This document shows, piece after piece, positions 51,801-64,000 of a stretch of 64,000 nucleotides of DNA; within the stretch, counting starts at the first letter, position 1, and every line of letters starts with the position of its first letter. The stretch comes from Saccoglossus kowalevskii (lineage: Eukaryota; Hemichordata; Enteropneusta; Harrimaniidae). The stretch is from assembly GCF_000003605.2 (NCBI RefSeq), contig NW_003144622.1, forward strand, positions 24,688 to 88,687. The letters are read 5' to 3'. The position numbers and the translations under genes are program-made. A model generated the notes under the pieces. It was not told the origin of the DNA. It saw only the letters and a program-made list of their open reading frames with translations, and did not search any database.

Positions 51801-54800
51801 TAACATTTTACAGTCAACTCACGTGAACATCTATATGCTGCTTTCAAATGGCTTTTATTAAATTTGTCGACTTTACAACTGCACGTTTCCATATGCCAAC
51901 AACTTAGGTCATTTACACAAATACATCTACTAACTTTGCAATAACTTTGCACAACTTTGCAGTGACTTTGAACAACTTTGCACGGTGCGTTAACAACTTA
52001 AAACCCACTACGTGCCGACAGCATCAACAACTTGTACTTGAAAATTAGAAGGAATTTCGAAACTTTCCACTAGTTAAAAAAGTTACAAAAATGCCACGAT
52101 TTTCTACAATAAATGATTGACATCACAGGAAGAAAAATGCAGAAATGTTGAAGTATATCTTTTCCATGTCTGTGATGAAACAAAAAAAAATTCAACAGCT
52201 CGTTTACTCAGGGAGTCTCCCATGCAAGTACTAACCACGCCCGATTGCGCTTTACCTCAAACATTTATCGGTCACCTAACCACACAACTGCATAGAAAAC
52301 ATGCAATTAGGCCGAATTCCCGGCTATTTCAGGTTTTGAGATGTTTTAAAATCGATATCGCCTACGCAAATATCTTCTAGAATTGACCTATGACATCTAC
52401 ATACTTGGAGTAAGACTACGGTAATTTAACATCAATTAACGAAATATTTATTCACATTTTCGAGCTTTTAACTATGGGACTTGTTAAAATGATATCACAG
52501 GTAACAATCCCAAATGAAAATACCAACTTTGCAATCGCTTTTCACAACTTTGTAAGCAGTTTGTAGTCGACTTTTCGGTTGACTGTTGTGACAATCTGCT
52601 TACATATATGGCATTCTCAGAACATTTACTTAATATTTTCGACATTTAACTTCGGGGTTGTCATGTTAATAACTTAGGTTATATATACAAGCAACTCCGC
52701 CAACATTTCTTTCGTTTTTTCCAACTTTGCACGCTGTTTTCTAACATTTTACAGTCAACTCACGTGAACATCTATAAGCTGCTTTCAAATGGCTTTTATT
52801 TAACTTGTCGACTTTAGAACTGCGCGTTTCTATAAGCCAACAACTTAGGTCATTTATGCAAATACGTCTACCAACTTTGCAATAACTTTGCACAACTTTG
52901 CAATGACTTTGACCAACTTTGCACGGTGCGTTAACAACTTAAAACCCTCTACGTGCCGACAGCATCAACAACTTGTACTTGAAAATTAGAAGGAATTTCG
53001 AAACTTTCCATTAGTTAAAAAAGTTACAAAAATGCCACGATTTTCTACAATAAATGATTGACATCACAGGAAGAAAAATGCAGAAATGTTGAAGTATATC
53101 TTTTCCATGTCTGTGATGAAACAAAAAAGAAATTCAAAAGCTCGTTTACTCAGGGAGTCTCCCATGCAAATGCTAACCACGCCCGATTGCGCTTTACCTC
53201 AAACATTCATCGGTCACCTTACCACACAACTGCATAGAAAACATGCAATTAGGCCGAATTCCCGGCTATTTCAGGTTTTCAGATGTTTTAAAATCGATAT
53301 CGTCTACGCAAATATCTTCTAGAATTGACCTATGACATCTACATACTTGGAGTAAGACTACGGTAATTTAACATCAATTAACGAAATCTTTATTCACATT
53401 TTCGAACTTTTAACTATGGGACTTGTTAATATGATATCACAGGTAACAATCCCAAATGAAAATACCAACTTTGCAATCGCTTTTCACAACTTTGTAAGCA
53501 GTTTGTAGTCGACTTTTTGGTTGACTGTTGTGACAATCTGCTTACATATGAGGCATTCTCGGAACATTTACATAATATTTTCGACATTTAACTGCGGGGT
53601 TGTCATGATAATGACTTAGGTTATATATACAAGCAACTCCGCCAACATTTCTTTCGTTTTTTCCAACTTTGCACGCTGTTTTCTAACATTTTACAGTCAA
53701 CTCACGTGAACATCTATAAGCTGCTTTCAAATGGCTTTTATTAAACTTGTCGACTTTAGAACTGCGCGTTTCTATAAGCCAACAACTTATGTCATTTATG
53801 CAAATATATCTACCAACTTTGCAATAACTTTGCACAACTTGGCAATGACTTTGAACAACTTTGCACGGTGCGTTAACAACTTAAAACCCACTACGTGCCG
53901 ACAGCATCAACAACTTGTACTTGAAAATTAGAAGGAATTTCGAAACATTCCATTAGTTAAAAAAGTTACAAAAATGCCACGATTTTCTACAATAAATGAT
54001 TGACATCACAGGAAGAAAAATGCAGAAATGTTGAAGTATATCTTTTCCATGTCTGTGATGAAACAAAAAAGAAATTCAACAGCTCGTTTACTCAGGGAGT
54101 CTCCCATGCAAATGCTAACCACGCCCGATTGCGCTTTACCTCAAACATTCATCGGTCACCTAACCACACAACTGCATAGAAAACATGCAATTAGGCCGAA
54201 TTCCCGGATATTTCAGGTTTTGAGATGTTTTAAAATCGATATCGCCTACGCAAATATCTTCTAGAATTGACCTATGACATCTACATACTTGGAGTAAGAC
54301 TACGGTAATTTAACATCAATTAACAAAATATTTATTCACGTTTTCGAGCTTTTAACTATGGGACTTGTTAAAATGATATCACAGGTAACAATCCCAAATG
54401 AAAATACCAACTTTGCAATCGCTTTTCACAACTTTGTAAGCAGTTTGTAGTCGACTTTTTGGTTGACTGTTGTGACAATCTGCTTACATATGAGGCATTC
54501 TCCGAACATTTACTTAATATTTTCGACATTTAACTGCGGGGTTGTCATGATAATGACTTAGGTTATATATACAAGCAACTCCGCCAACATTTCTTTCGTT
54601 TTTTCCAACTTTGCACGCTGTTTTCTAACATTTTACAGTCAACTCACGTGAACATCTATAAGCTGCTTTCAAATGGCTTTTATTAAACTTGTCGACTTTA
54701 GAACTGCGCGTTTCTATAAGCCAACAACTTAGGTCATTTATGCAAATACATCTACCAGCTTTGCAATAACTTTGCACAACTTTGCAATGACTTTGAACAA

Positions 54801-57800
54801 CTTTGCACGGTGCGTTAACAACTTAAAACCCACTACGTGCCGACAGCATCAACAACTTGTACTTGAAAATTAGAAGGAATTTCGAAACTTTCCAATAGTT
54901 AAAAAAGTTACAAAAATGCCACGATTTTCTACAATAAATGATTGACATCACAGGAAGAAAAATGCAGAAATGTTGAAGTATATCTTTTCCATGTCTGTGA
55001 TGAAACAAAAAAAAAATTCAACAGCTCGTTTACTCAGGGAGTCTCCCATGCAAATACTAACCACGCCCAATTGCACTTTACCTCAAACATTTATCGGTCA
55101 CCTAACCACACAACTGCATAGAAAACATGCAATTAGGCCGAATTCCCGGGTATTTCAGGTTTTGAGATGTTTTAAAATCGATATCGCCTACGCAAATATC
55201 TTCTAGAATTGACCTATGACATCTACATACTTGGAGTAAGACTACGGTAATTTAACATCAATTAACGAAATATTTATTCACATTTTCGAGCTTTTAACTA
55301 TGGGACTTGTTAAAATGATATCACAGGTAACAATCCCAAATGAAAATACCAACTTTGCAATCGCTTTTCACAACTTTGTAAGCAGTTTGTAGTCGACTTT
55401 TTGGTTGACTGTTGTGACAATCTGCTTACATATGAGGCATTCTCGGAACATTTACTTAATATTTTCGACATTTAACTGCGGGGTTGTCATGATAATGACT
55501 TAGGTTATATATACAAGCAACTCCGCCAACATTTCTTTCGTTTTTTCCAACTTTGCACGCTGTTTTCTAGCATTTTACAGTCAACTCACGTGAACATCTA
55601 TAAGCTGCTTTCAAATGGCTTTTATTAAACTTGTCGACTTTAGAACTGCGCGTTTCTATAAGCCAACAACTTAGGTCATTTACGCAAATACATCTACCAA
55701 TTTTGCAATAACTTTGCACAACTTGGCAATGACTTTGAACAACTTTCCACGGTGCGTTAACAACTTAAAACCCACTATGTGCCGACAGCATCAACAACTT
55801 GTACTTGAAAATTAAAAGGAATTTCGAAACTTTCCATTAGTTAAAAAAGTTACAAAAATGCCACGATTTTCTACAATAAATGATTGACATCACAGGAAGA
55901 AAAATGCAGAAATGTTGAAGTATATCTTTTCCATGTCTGTGATGAAACAAAAAAAAAATTCAACAGCTCGTTTACTCAGGGAGTCTCCCATGCAAATACT
56001 AACCACGCCCGATTGCGCTTTACCTCAAACATTCATCGGTCACCTAACCACACAACTGCATAGAAAACATGCAATTAGGCTGAATTCCCGGCTATTTCAG
56101 GTTTTGAGATGTTTTAAAATCGATATCGTCTACGCAAATATCTTCTAGAATTGACCTATGACATCTACATACTTGGAGTAAGACTACGGTAATTTAACAT
56201 CAATTAACGAAATATTTATTCACATTTTCGAGCTTTTAACTATGGGACTTGTTAATATGATATCACAGGTAACAATCCCAAATGAAAATACCAACTTTGC
56301 AATCGCTTTTCACAACTTTGTAAGAAGTTTGTAGTCGACTTTTTGGTTGACTGTTGTGACAATCTGCTTACATATGAGGCATTCTCGGAACATTTACTTA
56401 ATATTTTCGACATTTAACTGCGGGGTTGTCATGATAATGACTTAGGTTATATGTACAAGCAACTCCGCCAACATTTCTTTCGTTTTTTCCAACTTTGCAC
56501 GCTGTTTTCTAACATTTTACAGTCAACTCACGTGAACATCTATAAGCTGCTTTCAAATGGCTTTTATTAAACTTGTCGACTTTAGAACTGCGCGTTTCTA
56601 TAAGCCAACAACTTAGGTCATTTATGCAAATACATCTACCAAATTTGCAATAACTTTGCACAACTTTGCAATGACTTTGAACAACTTTGCACGGTGCGTT
56701 AATAACTTTAAACCCACTACGTGCCGACAGCATCAACAACTTGTACTTGAAAATTAGAAGGAATTTCGAAACTTTCCATTAGTTAAAAAAGTTACAAAAA
56801 TGCCACGATTTTATACGATAAATGATTGCCATCACAGGAAGAAAAATACAGAAATGTTGCCGTATATTTTGTCCATGTCTCTGATGAAACAAAAAACAAT
56901 TCAACAGCTCGTTTACTCAGGGAGTCTCCCATGCAAGTACTAACCACGCCCGATTGCACTTTACTTTAATGATTTATCGGTCACCTAACCACACAACTGC
57001 ATAGAAAACATCCAATTAGGCCGAATTCGCGGCTATTTCAGGTTTTGAGATGTTTTAAAATCGATTTCGCCTACGCAATTATCTTCTTGAATTGACCAAT
57101 GACATCTACATACTTGGAGTAAGACGACGGTAATTTAACATCAATTAACAAAATCTTTATTCACATTTTCGAACTTTTAACTATGGGACTTGTTAATATG
57201 ATATCACAGGTAACAATCCCGAATGAAAATACCAACTTTGCAATCGCTTTTCACAACTTTGTAAGCAGTTTGTAGTCGACTTTTTGGTTGACTGTTGTGA
57301 CAATCTGCTTACATATGAGGCATTCTCCGAACATTTACTTAATATTTTCGACATTTAACTGCGGGGTTGTCATGATAATGACTTAGGTTATATATACAAG
57401 CAACTCCGCCAACATTTCTTTCGTTTTTTCCAACTTTGCACGCTGTTTTCTAACATTTTACAGTCAACTCACGTGAACATCTATAAGCTGCTTTCAAGTG
57501 GCTTTTATTAAACTTGTCGACTTTACAACTGCGCGTTTCTATAAGCCAACAACTTAGGTCATTTATGCAAATACATCTACCAACTTTGCAATAATTTTGA
57601 ACAACTTTGCAATGACTTTGAACAACTTTGCACGGTGCGTTAACAACTTAAAACCCACTACGTGCCGACAGCATCAACAACTTGTACTTGAAAATTAGAA
57701 GGAATTTCGAAACTTTCCATTAGTTAAAAAAGTTACAAAAATGCCACGATTTTCTACAATAAATGATTGACATCACAGGAAGAAAAATGCAGAAATGTTG

Positions 57801-59898
57801 AAGTATATCTTTTCCATGTCTGTGATGAAACAAAAAAAAATTCAACAGCTCGTTTACTCAGGGAGTCTCCCATGCAAGTACTAACCACGCACGATTGCAC
57901 TTTACCTCAAACATTTATCGGTCACCTAACCACACAACTGCATAGAAAACATGCAATTAGGCCGAATTCCCGGCTATTTCAGGTTTTGAGATGTTTTAAA
58001 ATCGATATCGCCTACGCAAATATCTTCTAGAATTGACCTATGACATCTACATACTTGGAGTAAGACTACGGTAATTTAACATCAATTAACGAAATCTTTA
58101 TTCACATTTTCGAGCTTTTAACTATAGGACTTGTTAAAATGATATCACAGGTAACAATCCCAAATGAAAATACCAACTTTGCAATCGCTTTTCACAACTT
58201 TGTAAGCAGTTTGTAGTCGACTTTTTGGTTGACTGTTGTGACAATCAGCTTACATATGAGGCATTCTCCGAACATTTACTTAATATTTTCGACATTTAAC
58301 TTCAGGGTTGTCATGATAATGACTTAGGTTATATATACAAGCAACTCTGCCAACATTTCTTTCTTTCTTTCCAACTTTGCACGCTGTTTTCTAACATTTT
58401 ACAGTCAACTCACGTGAACATCTACAAGCTGCTTTGAACTGGCTTTTATTAAATTTGTCGACTTTACAACTGTGCGTTTCTATAAGCCAACAACTTAGGT
58501 CATTTATGCAAATACATCTACCAACTTTGCAATAACTTTGCACAACTTGCAATGACTTTGAACAACTTGCACGGTGCGTTAACAACTCAAAACCCACTAC
58601 GTGCCGACAGCATCAACAACTTGTACTTGAAAATTAGAAAGAAATTTCGAAACTTTCCATTAGTTAAAAAAGTTACAAAAATGCCACGATTTTCTACAAT
58701 AAATGATTGACATCACAGGAAGAAAAATGCAGAAATGTTGAAGTATATCTTTTCCATGTCTGTGATGAAACAAAAAAAAATTCAACAGCTCGTTTACTCA
58801 GGGAGTCTCCCATGCAAGTACTAACCACGCCCGATTGCGCTTTACCTCAAACATTTATCGGTCACCTAACGACACAACCGCATAGAAAACATGAAATTAG
58901 GCCGAATTCCCGGCTATTTCAGGTTTTGAGATGTTTTAAAATCGATATCGCCTACGCAAATATCTTCTAGAATTGACCTATGACATCTACATACTTGGAG
59001 TAAGACTACGGTAATTTAACATCAATTAACGAAATATTTATTCACATTTTCGTATTTTTAACTATGGGACTTGTTAATATGATATCACAGGTAACAATCC
59101 CGAATGAAAATACCAACTTTGCAATCGCTTTTCACAACTTTGTAACCAGTTTGTAGTCGACTTTTTGGTTGACTGTTGTGACAATCTGCTTACATATGAG
59201 GCATTTTCCGAACATTTTCTTAATATTTTCGACATTTAACTTCGGGGTTGTCATGATAATGACTTAGGTTATATATACAAGCAACTCTGCCAACATTCTT
59301 TCGTTTTTTACAACTTTGCACGCTATTTTCTAATATTTTACAGTCAACTCACGTGACCATCTATAAGCTGCTTTCAACTGGCTTTTAATAAACTTGTCGA
59401 CTTTACAACTGCGCGTTTCTATAAGCCAACAACTTAGGTCATTTATACAAGTACATCTACAAACTTGCAATAACTTTGCACAGCTTTACAATGACTTTGA
59501 ACAATTTTGCACGCCGCGTTAACAACATAAATCCCACTACGTGCCGACAGCATCAACAACTTGTACTTGAAAATTAGAAGCAATTGCGAAACTTTTCTTT
59601 AGTTCGAAAAGTTATAAAAATGACACGATTTTCTGCTATAAATGTTTGACATCACAGGAAGAAAAAATGCAGAAATGTTGCCGAATATCTTTTCCATGTT
59701 TGTAATGAAAAAATAAATTCAACAGCTCGTTTACTCGGGGAGTCTCCCATGCAAGTACTAACCACGCCCAATTGTGCTTTACTTTAAACATTTATCGGTC
59801 ACCTAACCACACAACTGCATAGATCATTTGAAATTAAGCAGAATTAGAGGCTATTTCAGGTTTTGGGATGTTTTAAAATCGATATTGTTTACACAAGT

Positions 59899-60789
59899 AT
59901 CTTCTAGAATTGATCTATGACCTCTGCATACTTGGAGTAAGACTACGGTAATTTAACATCAATTTACGATATATTTATTCACATGTTCGAACTTTTAACC
60001 ATGGGACTTGTTAATATGATATCACAGGTAACAATCCCGAATGAAACTACCAACTTTGAAATCGCTTTTCACAACTTTGTAAGCAGTTTGTTGTCGACTT
60101 TCCGGTGACTGTTGTGATAATCTGTTTATATATGAGGCATAATAATAATGACTTAGGTTACATATGTACAAGCAACTCCGCCAACATTTCTTTCGCGTTT
60201 TACAACTTTGCTCGCTGTTTTCTAACATTTTATAGTCAACTCACGTGACCATCTATAAGCGGCTTTCAACTGGCTTTTAATAAACTTGTCGACTTTACAA
60301 CTGCGCGTTTCTATAAGCCAACAACTCAGGTCATTTATGCAAGTACATCTACAAACTTTGCAATAACTTTGCACAACTTTGCAATGACTTTGAACAATTT
60401 TGCACGCCGCGTTAACAACATAAAACCCACTACGTGCCGACAGCATCAACAACTTGTACTTGAAAATTAGAAGCAATTGCGAAACTTTTCTTTAGTTCAA
60501 AAAGTTATAAAAATGCCACGATTTTCTGCTATAAATGTTTGACATCACAGGAAGAAAAAATGCAGAAATGATGCCGAATATCTTTTCAATGTATGAATGA
60601 AAAAAAAAATTCAACAGCTCGTTTACTCGGGGAGTCTCCCTGCAAGTACTAACCACGCCCGATTGTGCTTTACTTTAATCATTTATCGGTCACCTAACCA
60701 CACAACTGCATAGATCATTTCAAATTAAGCAGAATTCGAGGCTATTTCAGGTTTTCGGATGTTTTAAAATCGATATCGTTTACACAAGT
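59899..60789. repeat. 891-bp type II unit, second copy of the deletion variant
   Basis: It carries the same internal deletion as unit 14938, joining ATATATGAGGCAT to AATAATAATGAC near 60138, and the same CAATGTATGAATG tail near 60587. Its head differs (GTTCGAACTTTTAACCATGG), so only part of the unit shares recent ancestry with 14938. Confidence 0.9.
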
Positions 60790-61429
60790 ATCTTCTAGAA
60801 TTGACCTATGACCTCTGCATACTTGGAGTAAGACTACGGTAATTTAACATCAATTTACGATATATTTATTCACATGTTCGAACTTTTAACCATGGGACTT
60901 GTTAATATGATATCACACGTAACAATCCCGAATGAAACTACCAACTTTGCAATCGCTTTTCACAAATTTTTAAGCAGTTTGTTGTCGACTTTTCGGTGAC
61001 TGTTGTGATAATCTGCTATATATGAGGCATTCTTGGAACATTTACTTAATGTTTTCAGTATTTAACTACGGGGTTGTTATGATAATGACTTAGGTTATAT
61101 ATACAAGCAACTCCGCCAACATTTCTTTCGTTTTTTACAACTTTGCACGCTGTTTTCTAATATTTTACAGTCAACTCACGTAACCATCTATAAGCTACCT
61201 TCAACTGGCTTTTAATAAACTTGTCGACTTTACAACTGCGCGTTTCTATAAGCCAACAACTTAGGTCATTTATACAAGTACATCTACAAACTTTGCAATA
61301 ACTTTGCACAACTTTGCAATGACTTTGAACAAATTTGCCCGCCGCGCTGACAACATAAATCCCACTACGTGCCGACAGCATCAACAACTTGTACTTGAAA
61401 ATTAGAAGCAATTGCGAAACTTTTCTTTA

Positions 61430-61870
61430 CTTTAAAAAGTTACAGAAATGCCACGATTTTCTGCTATAAATGTTTGACATCACAGGAAAAAAAATGCAGA
61501 AATGTTGCCGAATATCTTTTCAATGTTTGTAATGAAAAAACAATTCAACAGCTTGTTTATTCGGGGAGTCTCCCGTGCAAGTACTAACCACGCCCGATTG
61601 TCCTTTACTTTAAACATTTATCGGTCACCAAACCACACAACTGCATAGATCATTTGAAATTATGCCGATTTCGAGGCTATTTCAGGTTTTGGGATGTTTT
61701 AAAACTGATATCGTTTACACAAGTATCTTCAAGAATTGACCTATGACCTCTACATACTTGGAGTAAGACTACGCTAATTTAACATCAATTTACGAAATAT
61801 TTATTCACATGTTCGAACTTTTAACTATGGGACTTATTAATATGATATCAAAGGTAACAATCCCGAATGA
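61430..61870. repeat. Type IV-like island inside block I
   Basis: The tail of unit 60790 and head of unit 61725 show AAAACTGATATCG, ATCTTCAAGAATTGACC, CTCTACATACTTGG, GACTACGCTAATT and GGGACTTATTAAT. These match block F rather than the type II sequence on either side. The tract is only about 440 bp and starts and stops inside units. Confidence 0.65.
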
Positions 61871-62184
61871 AACTAGCAACTTTGAAATCGCTTTTCACAA
61901 CTTTGTAAGCAGTTTGTTGTCGACTTTCTGGTGACTGTTGTGATAAACTGCTTATATATGAGGCATTCTCAGAACATTTACTTAATGTTTTAGACATTTA
62001 ACTGCGGGGTTGTCATGATAATGACTTAGGTTATATATATACAAGCAACTCCGCCAACATTTCTTTCGTTTTTTACAACTTTGCACGCTAGTTTATAATA
62101 TTTTACAGTCAACTCACGTGACCATCTATAATCTGCTTTCAACTGGCTTTTAATAAACTTGTCGACTTTACAACTGCGCGTTTC

Positions 62185-62490
62185 TATAAGCCAACAACTC
62201 AGTCATTTATACAAGTACATCTACAAACTTTGCAATAACTTTGCACAACTTTGCAATGACTTTGAACAATTTTGCATGCCGCGTTAACAACATAAAACCC
62301 ACTACTTGCCGACAGCATAAACAACTTGTACTTGAAAATTAGAAGCAATTGCGAAACTTTTTCTTTAGTTCAAAAGTACAAAAATGCCACGATTTTTCTG
62401 CTATAAATGTTTGACATCACAGGAAAAAAAATGCAGAATTGTTGCCGTGTATCTTTCCATGTTTGTAATGAAAAAAAAATTCAACACTCG
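62185..62490. other. Run of small indels in unit 61725
   Basis: Deviations include AACTCAGTCATT (one G lost), AACTTTTTCTTTAG (one T gained), CAAAAGTACAAAAATG (two bases lost), GATTTTTCTGC (one T gained), TATCTTTCCATG (one T lost) and CAACACTCG (one C lost). The AACTTTTTCTTTAG and CAAAAGT forms also occur in unit 3699 near 4330, so at least some of these are inherited and not errors. Confidence 0.65.
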
Positions 62491-64000
62491 TTTGCTCGTG
62501 GAGTCTCCCGTGCAAGTACTAACCACGCCCGATTGTGCTTTACTTTAAACATTTATCGGTCACCAAACCACACAACTGCATAGTTCATTTGAAATCATTC
62601 CGAATTCGAGGCTATTTCAGGTTTTGCGATGATTTAAAATCGATATCGCCTACGCAAATATCTTCTAGAATTGACCTATGACATCTACATACTTGGAATA
62701 AGACTACGGTAATTTAACATCAATTTACGAAATATTAACTCACATGTTCAAACTTTTAACCACGGGACTTGTTAATATGATATCACAGGTAACAATCCCG
62801 AATGAAACTACCAACTTTGAAATCGCTTTTCATAACTTTGTAAGCAGTTTGTTGCCGACTTTTCGGTGACTGTTGTGATAATCTGGTTATATATGAGGCA
62901 TTCTCGGAATATTTACTTAATGTTTTATACATTTAACTGCGGGGTTGTCATGATAATGACTTAGGTTATATATATACAAGCAACTCCCCAACATTTCTTT
63001 CGTTTTTTACAACTTTGCATGCTGTTTTCTAACATTTTACAGTCAACTCACGTGAACTTCTAAAAGCTGCTTTCAACTGGCTTTTAATAAACTTGTCGAC
63101 TTTACAACTGCGCGTTTCTATAAGCCAACAACTTAGGTCATTTATACAAGTACATCTACAAACTTTGCAATAACTTTGCACAACTTTGCAATGACTTTGA
63201 ACAATTTTGCACGCCGCGTTAACAACATAAAACCCACTACGTGCCGACAGCATCAACAACTTGTACTTGAAAATTAGAAGCATTTGCGAAACTTTTCTTT
63301 AGTTCAAAAAGTTACAAAAATGCCACGAGTTTCTGCTATAAGTGTTTGACATCACAGGAAGTAAAAATGCAGAAATGTTGCCGAATATCTTTTCCATGTT
63401 TGTAATGAAAAAAAAAATTCAACATCTCGTTTACTAGGGGAGTCTCCCTGCAAGTACTAACCACGCCCGATTGTGCTTTACTTTAAACATTTATCGGTAA
63501 CCTAACCACACAACTGCATAGATCATTTGAAATTAAGCAGAATTCGAGGCTATTTCATGTTTGGGGATGTTTTAAAATCGATATCGTTTACACAAGTATC
63601 TTCTAGAATTGACCTATGACCTCTGCATACTTGGAGTAAGACTACGGTAATTTAACATCAATTTACGCTATATTTATTCACATGTTCGAACTTTTAACCA
63701 TGGGACTTGTTAATATGATATCACAGGTAACAATCCCGAATGAAACTACCAACTTTGAAATCGCTTTTCACAACTTTGTAAGCAGTTTGTTGTCGACTTT
63801 CCGGTGGCTGTTGTGATAATCTGCTTATATATGAGGCATTCTCGGAACATTTACTTAATGTTTTCGAAATTTTACTGCGGGGTTGTTATGATAATGACTT
63901 ATGTTATATATATACAAGCAACTCCGCCTACATTTCTTTCGTTTTTTTACAACTTTGCACGCTATTTTCTATATTTTACAGTCAACTCAGTGACACTCTA

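Larger units (their letters stand above)
46340..59300. repeat. Block H: type III satellite units
   Basis: Unit starts are 45807 (chimeric), 46728, 47669, 48608, 49549, 50490, 51431, 52372, 53314, 54256, 55198, 56140, 57081, 58022 and 58962 (chimeric). Lengths are 939 to 942 bp. Unit 57081 starts with the variants ATCTTCTTGA and ACCAATGAC, following a tail with TTATACGATAAATG and TTCGCCTACGC, so this pair is more diverged than its neighbours. Sequence is otherwise very close to block E. Confidence 0.88.
1..64000. repeat. Tandem satellite array, ~937-bp unit, 68 full units plus one partial
   Basis: The same ~937-bp sequence recurs head to tail from the first to the last base. I located each unit start by the landmark ATCTTCTAGA, or a near variant of it, followed by ATTGACCTATGAC. 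Unit-to-unit distances are mostly 936 to 942 bp in the long classes and 920 to 921 bp in a short class. Outliers are 891 (twice), 910, 927, 928, 931 and 946. All units face the same way. No spacing is large enough to hold a transposon or gene, so no unique sequence is present, and both window edges cut through the array. Known biology: arrays like this are eukaryotic satellites maintained by unequal exchange and gene conversion. Chromosomal location and species cannot be read from the sequence. Confidence 0.98.
59300..64000. repeat. Block I: type II satellite units with mixed variants
   Basis: Unit starts are 58962 (chimeric), 59899, 60790, 61725, 62660 and 63598 (403 bp, cut by the window end). 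The switch from type III occurs near 59290-59330, where TTACAACTTTGCACGC and ATTTTCTAATATTTTACAG appear. The block mixes ordinary type II (59899, 63598), a type IV-like island (61430-61870) and a IIb-like tail and head (62590-63000). Confidence 0.82.

Noticed and set aside
58360-58580. Indels in unit 58022 (TTTCTTTCTTTCTTTCC, CACAACTTGC, AACAACTTGC) as a subfamily junction
   Set aside because: Type III markers continue on both sides, so it is only a locally error-rich or diverged unit.
16547-58970. Many + strand open frames of 78 to 88 codons, one per type III unit
   Set aside because: They occur once per satellite unit, the longest open at TTG, their A-run length is not kept in multiples of three, and they show no recognisable domain. 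They are by-products of a repeated non-coding sequence.
12489-63283. - strand open frames of 76 to 84 codons in type II units
   Set aside because: They also open at TTG and include the 21-bp tract translated as seven-residue repeats. Such a frame would be expected in any 21-bp repeat because 21 is a multiple of three. Contracted tracts break it and no family is recognised.
1-64000. Ribosomal RNA spacer or 5S gene cluster
   Set aside because: No stretch of any unit resembles a conserved rRNA sequence, and units contain no second distinct region that could be a gene.
1-64000. CENP-B box
   Set aside because: I looked for TTCG(N4)A(N2)CGGG in both directions. TTCGAAATTTAACTGCGGGG contains both ends but the spacing is four bases too long, so it does not match.
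1-64000. Tandem transposon or helitron array
   Set aside because: No terminal inverted repeats, target duplications or transposase-like frames were seen at unit ends.
1-64000. Telomeric repeats
   Set aside because: No runs of TTAGGG, TTTAGGG, TTAGG or similar short telomere repeats were seen on either strand.

Overview
The whole 64,000-base window is one uninterrupted array of tandemly repeated satellite DNA. I find no protein-coding gene, RNA gene, transposon or unique sequence. The repeat unit is about 937 bp. I phased it on the XbaI-containing start ATCTTCTAGA and placed 68 complete units plus a 403-bp partial unit at the right edge. Successive starts are 891 to 946 bp apart (mean 935), all units are in the same orientation, and none carries an insertion larger than about 21 bp. 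The array continues beyond both window edges. An array like this of long, AT-rich, same-strand monomers, with subfamilies and local segmental duplications, is typical of a eukaryotic nuclear satellite such as pericentromeric, subtelomeric or sex/B-chromosome heterochromatin. The sequence alone does not identify the species. CpG sites are well retained, which fits weakly with a lineage that does not heavily methylate its repeats.

Layout. Four subfamilies can be told apart by linked diagnostic variants. Type I units end ACATAAGT and have GCCTACAGC and GAAAAATAGATGC. Type II units end ACACAAGT and have AATAAACTTG, CCGCGTTAACAACAT and AGCAATTGCG. Type III units end ACGCAAATAT and have TTGTAGTCGAC, TTACCTCAAACATT and GAATTCCCGG. 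Type IV units have TACGCTAATT, GGGACTTATTAAT and TTGATATCG. They occur as sharply bounded blocks: I (1 to ~2.88 kb), II (~2.88 to 16.2 kb), III (16.2 to 18.3 kb), I (18.3 to 27.4 kb), III (27.4 to 37.95 kb), IV (38 to 42.29 kb), I (42.29 to 46.34 kb), III (46.34 to 59.3 kb) and II (59.3 to 64 kb). The block boundaries fall inside units, so the units there are chimeras.

Internal structure. Each unit contains smaller, older repeats. Two tracts are built on a 21-bp period with a 10/11-bp half period around AACTTTGCA, and a further pair of degenerate copies lies 171 bp apart. Copy number in the main tract changes by +21 or about -10 bp between units. Each unit also carries a TATA-like element and, about 85 bp further on, a palindromic E-box-type site TCACGTGA that survives in nearly all copies.

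Coding potential. The open frames of 60 to 100 codons are by-products of the satellite. They recur once per unit, the longest versions open at TTG rather than ATG, and the variable A-run they cross changes length by amounts that are not multiples of three. I annotate no CDS. The points most worth checking are the helical-turn-sized repeat architecture, the conserved palindrome, the block and duplication structure, and clusters of small indels at several subfamily junctions, which may mark either recombination tracts or assembly joins.
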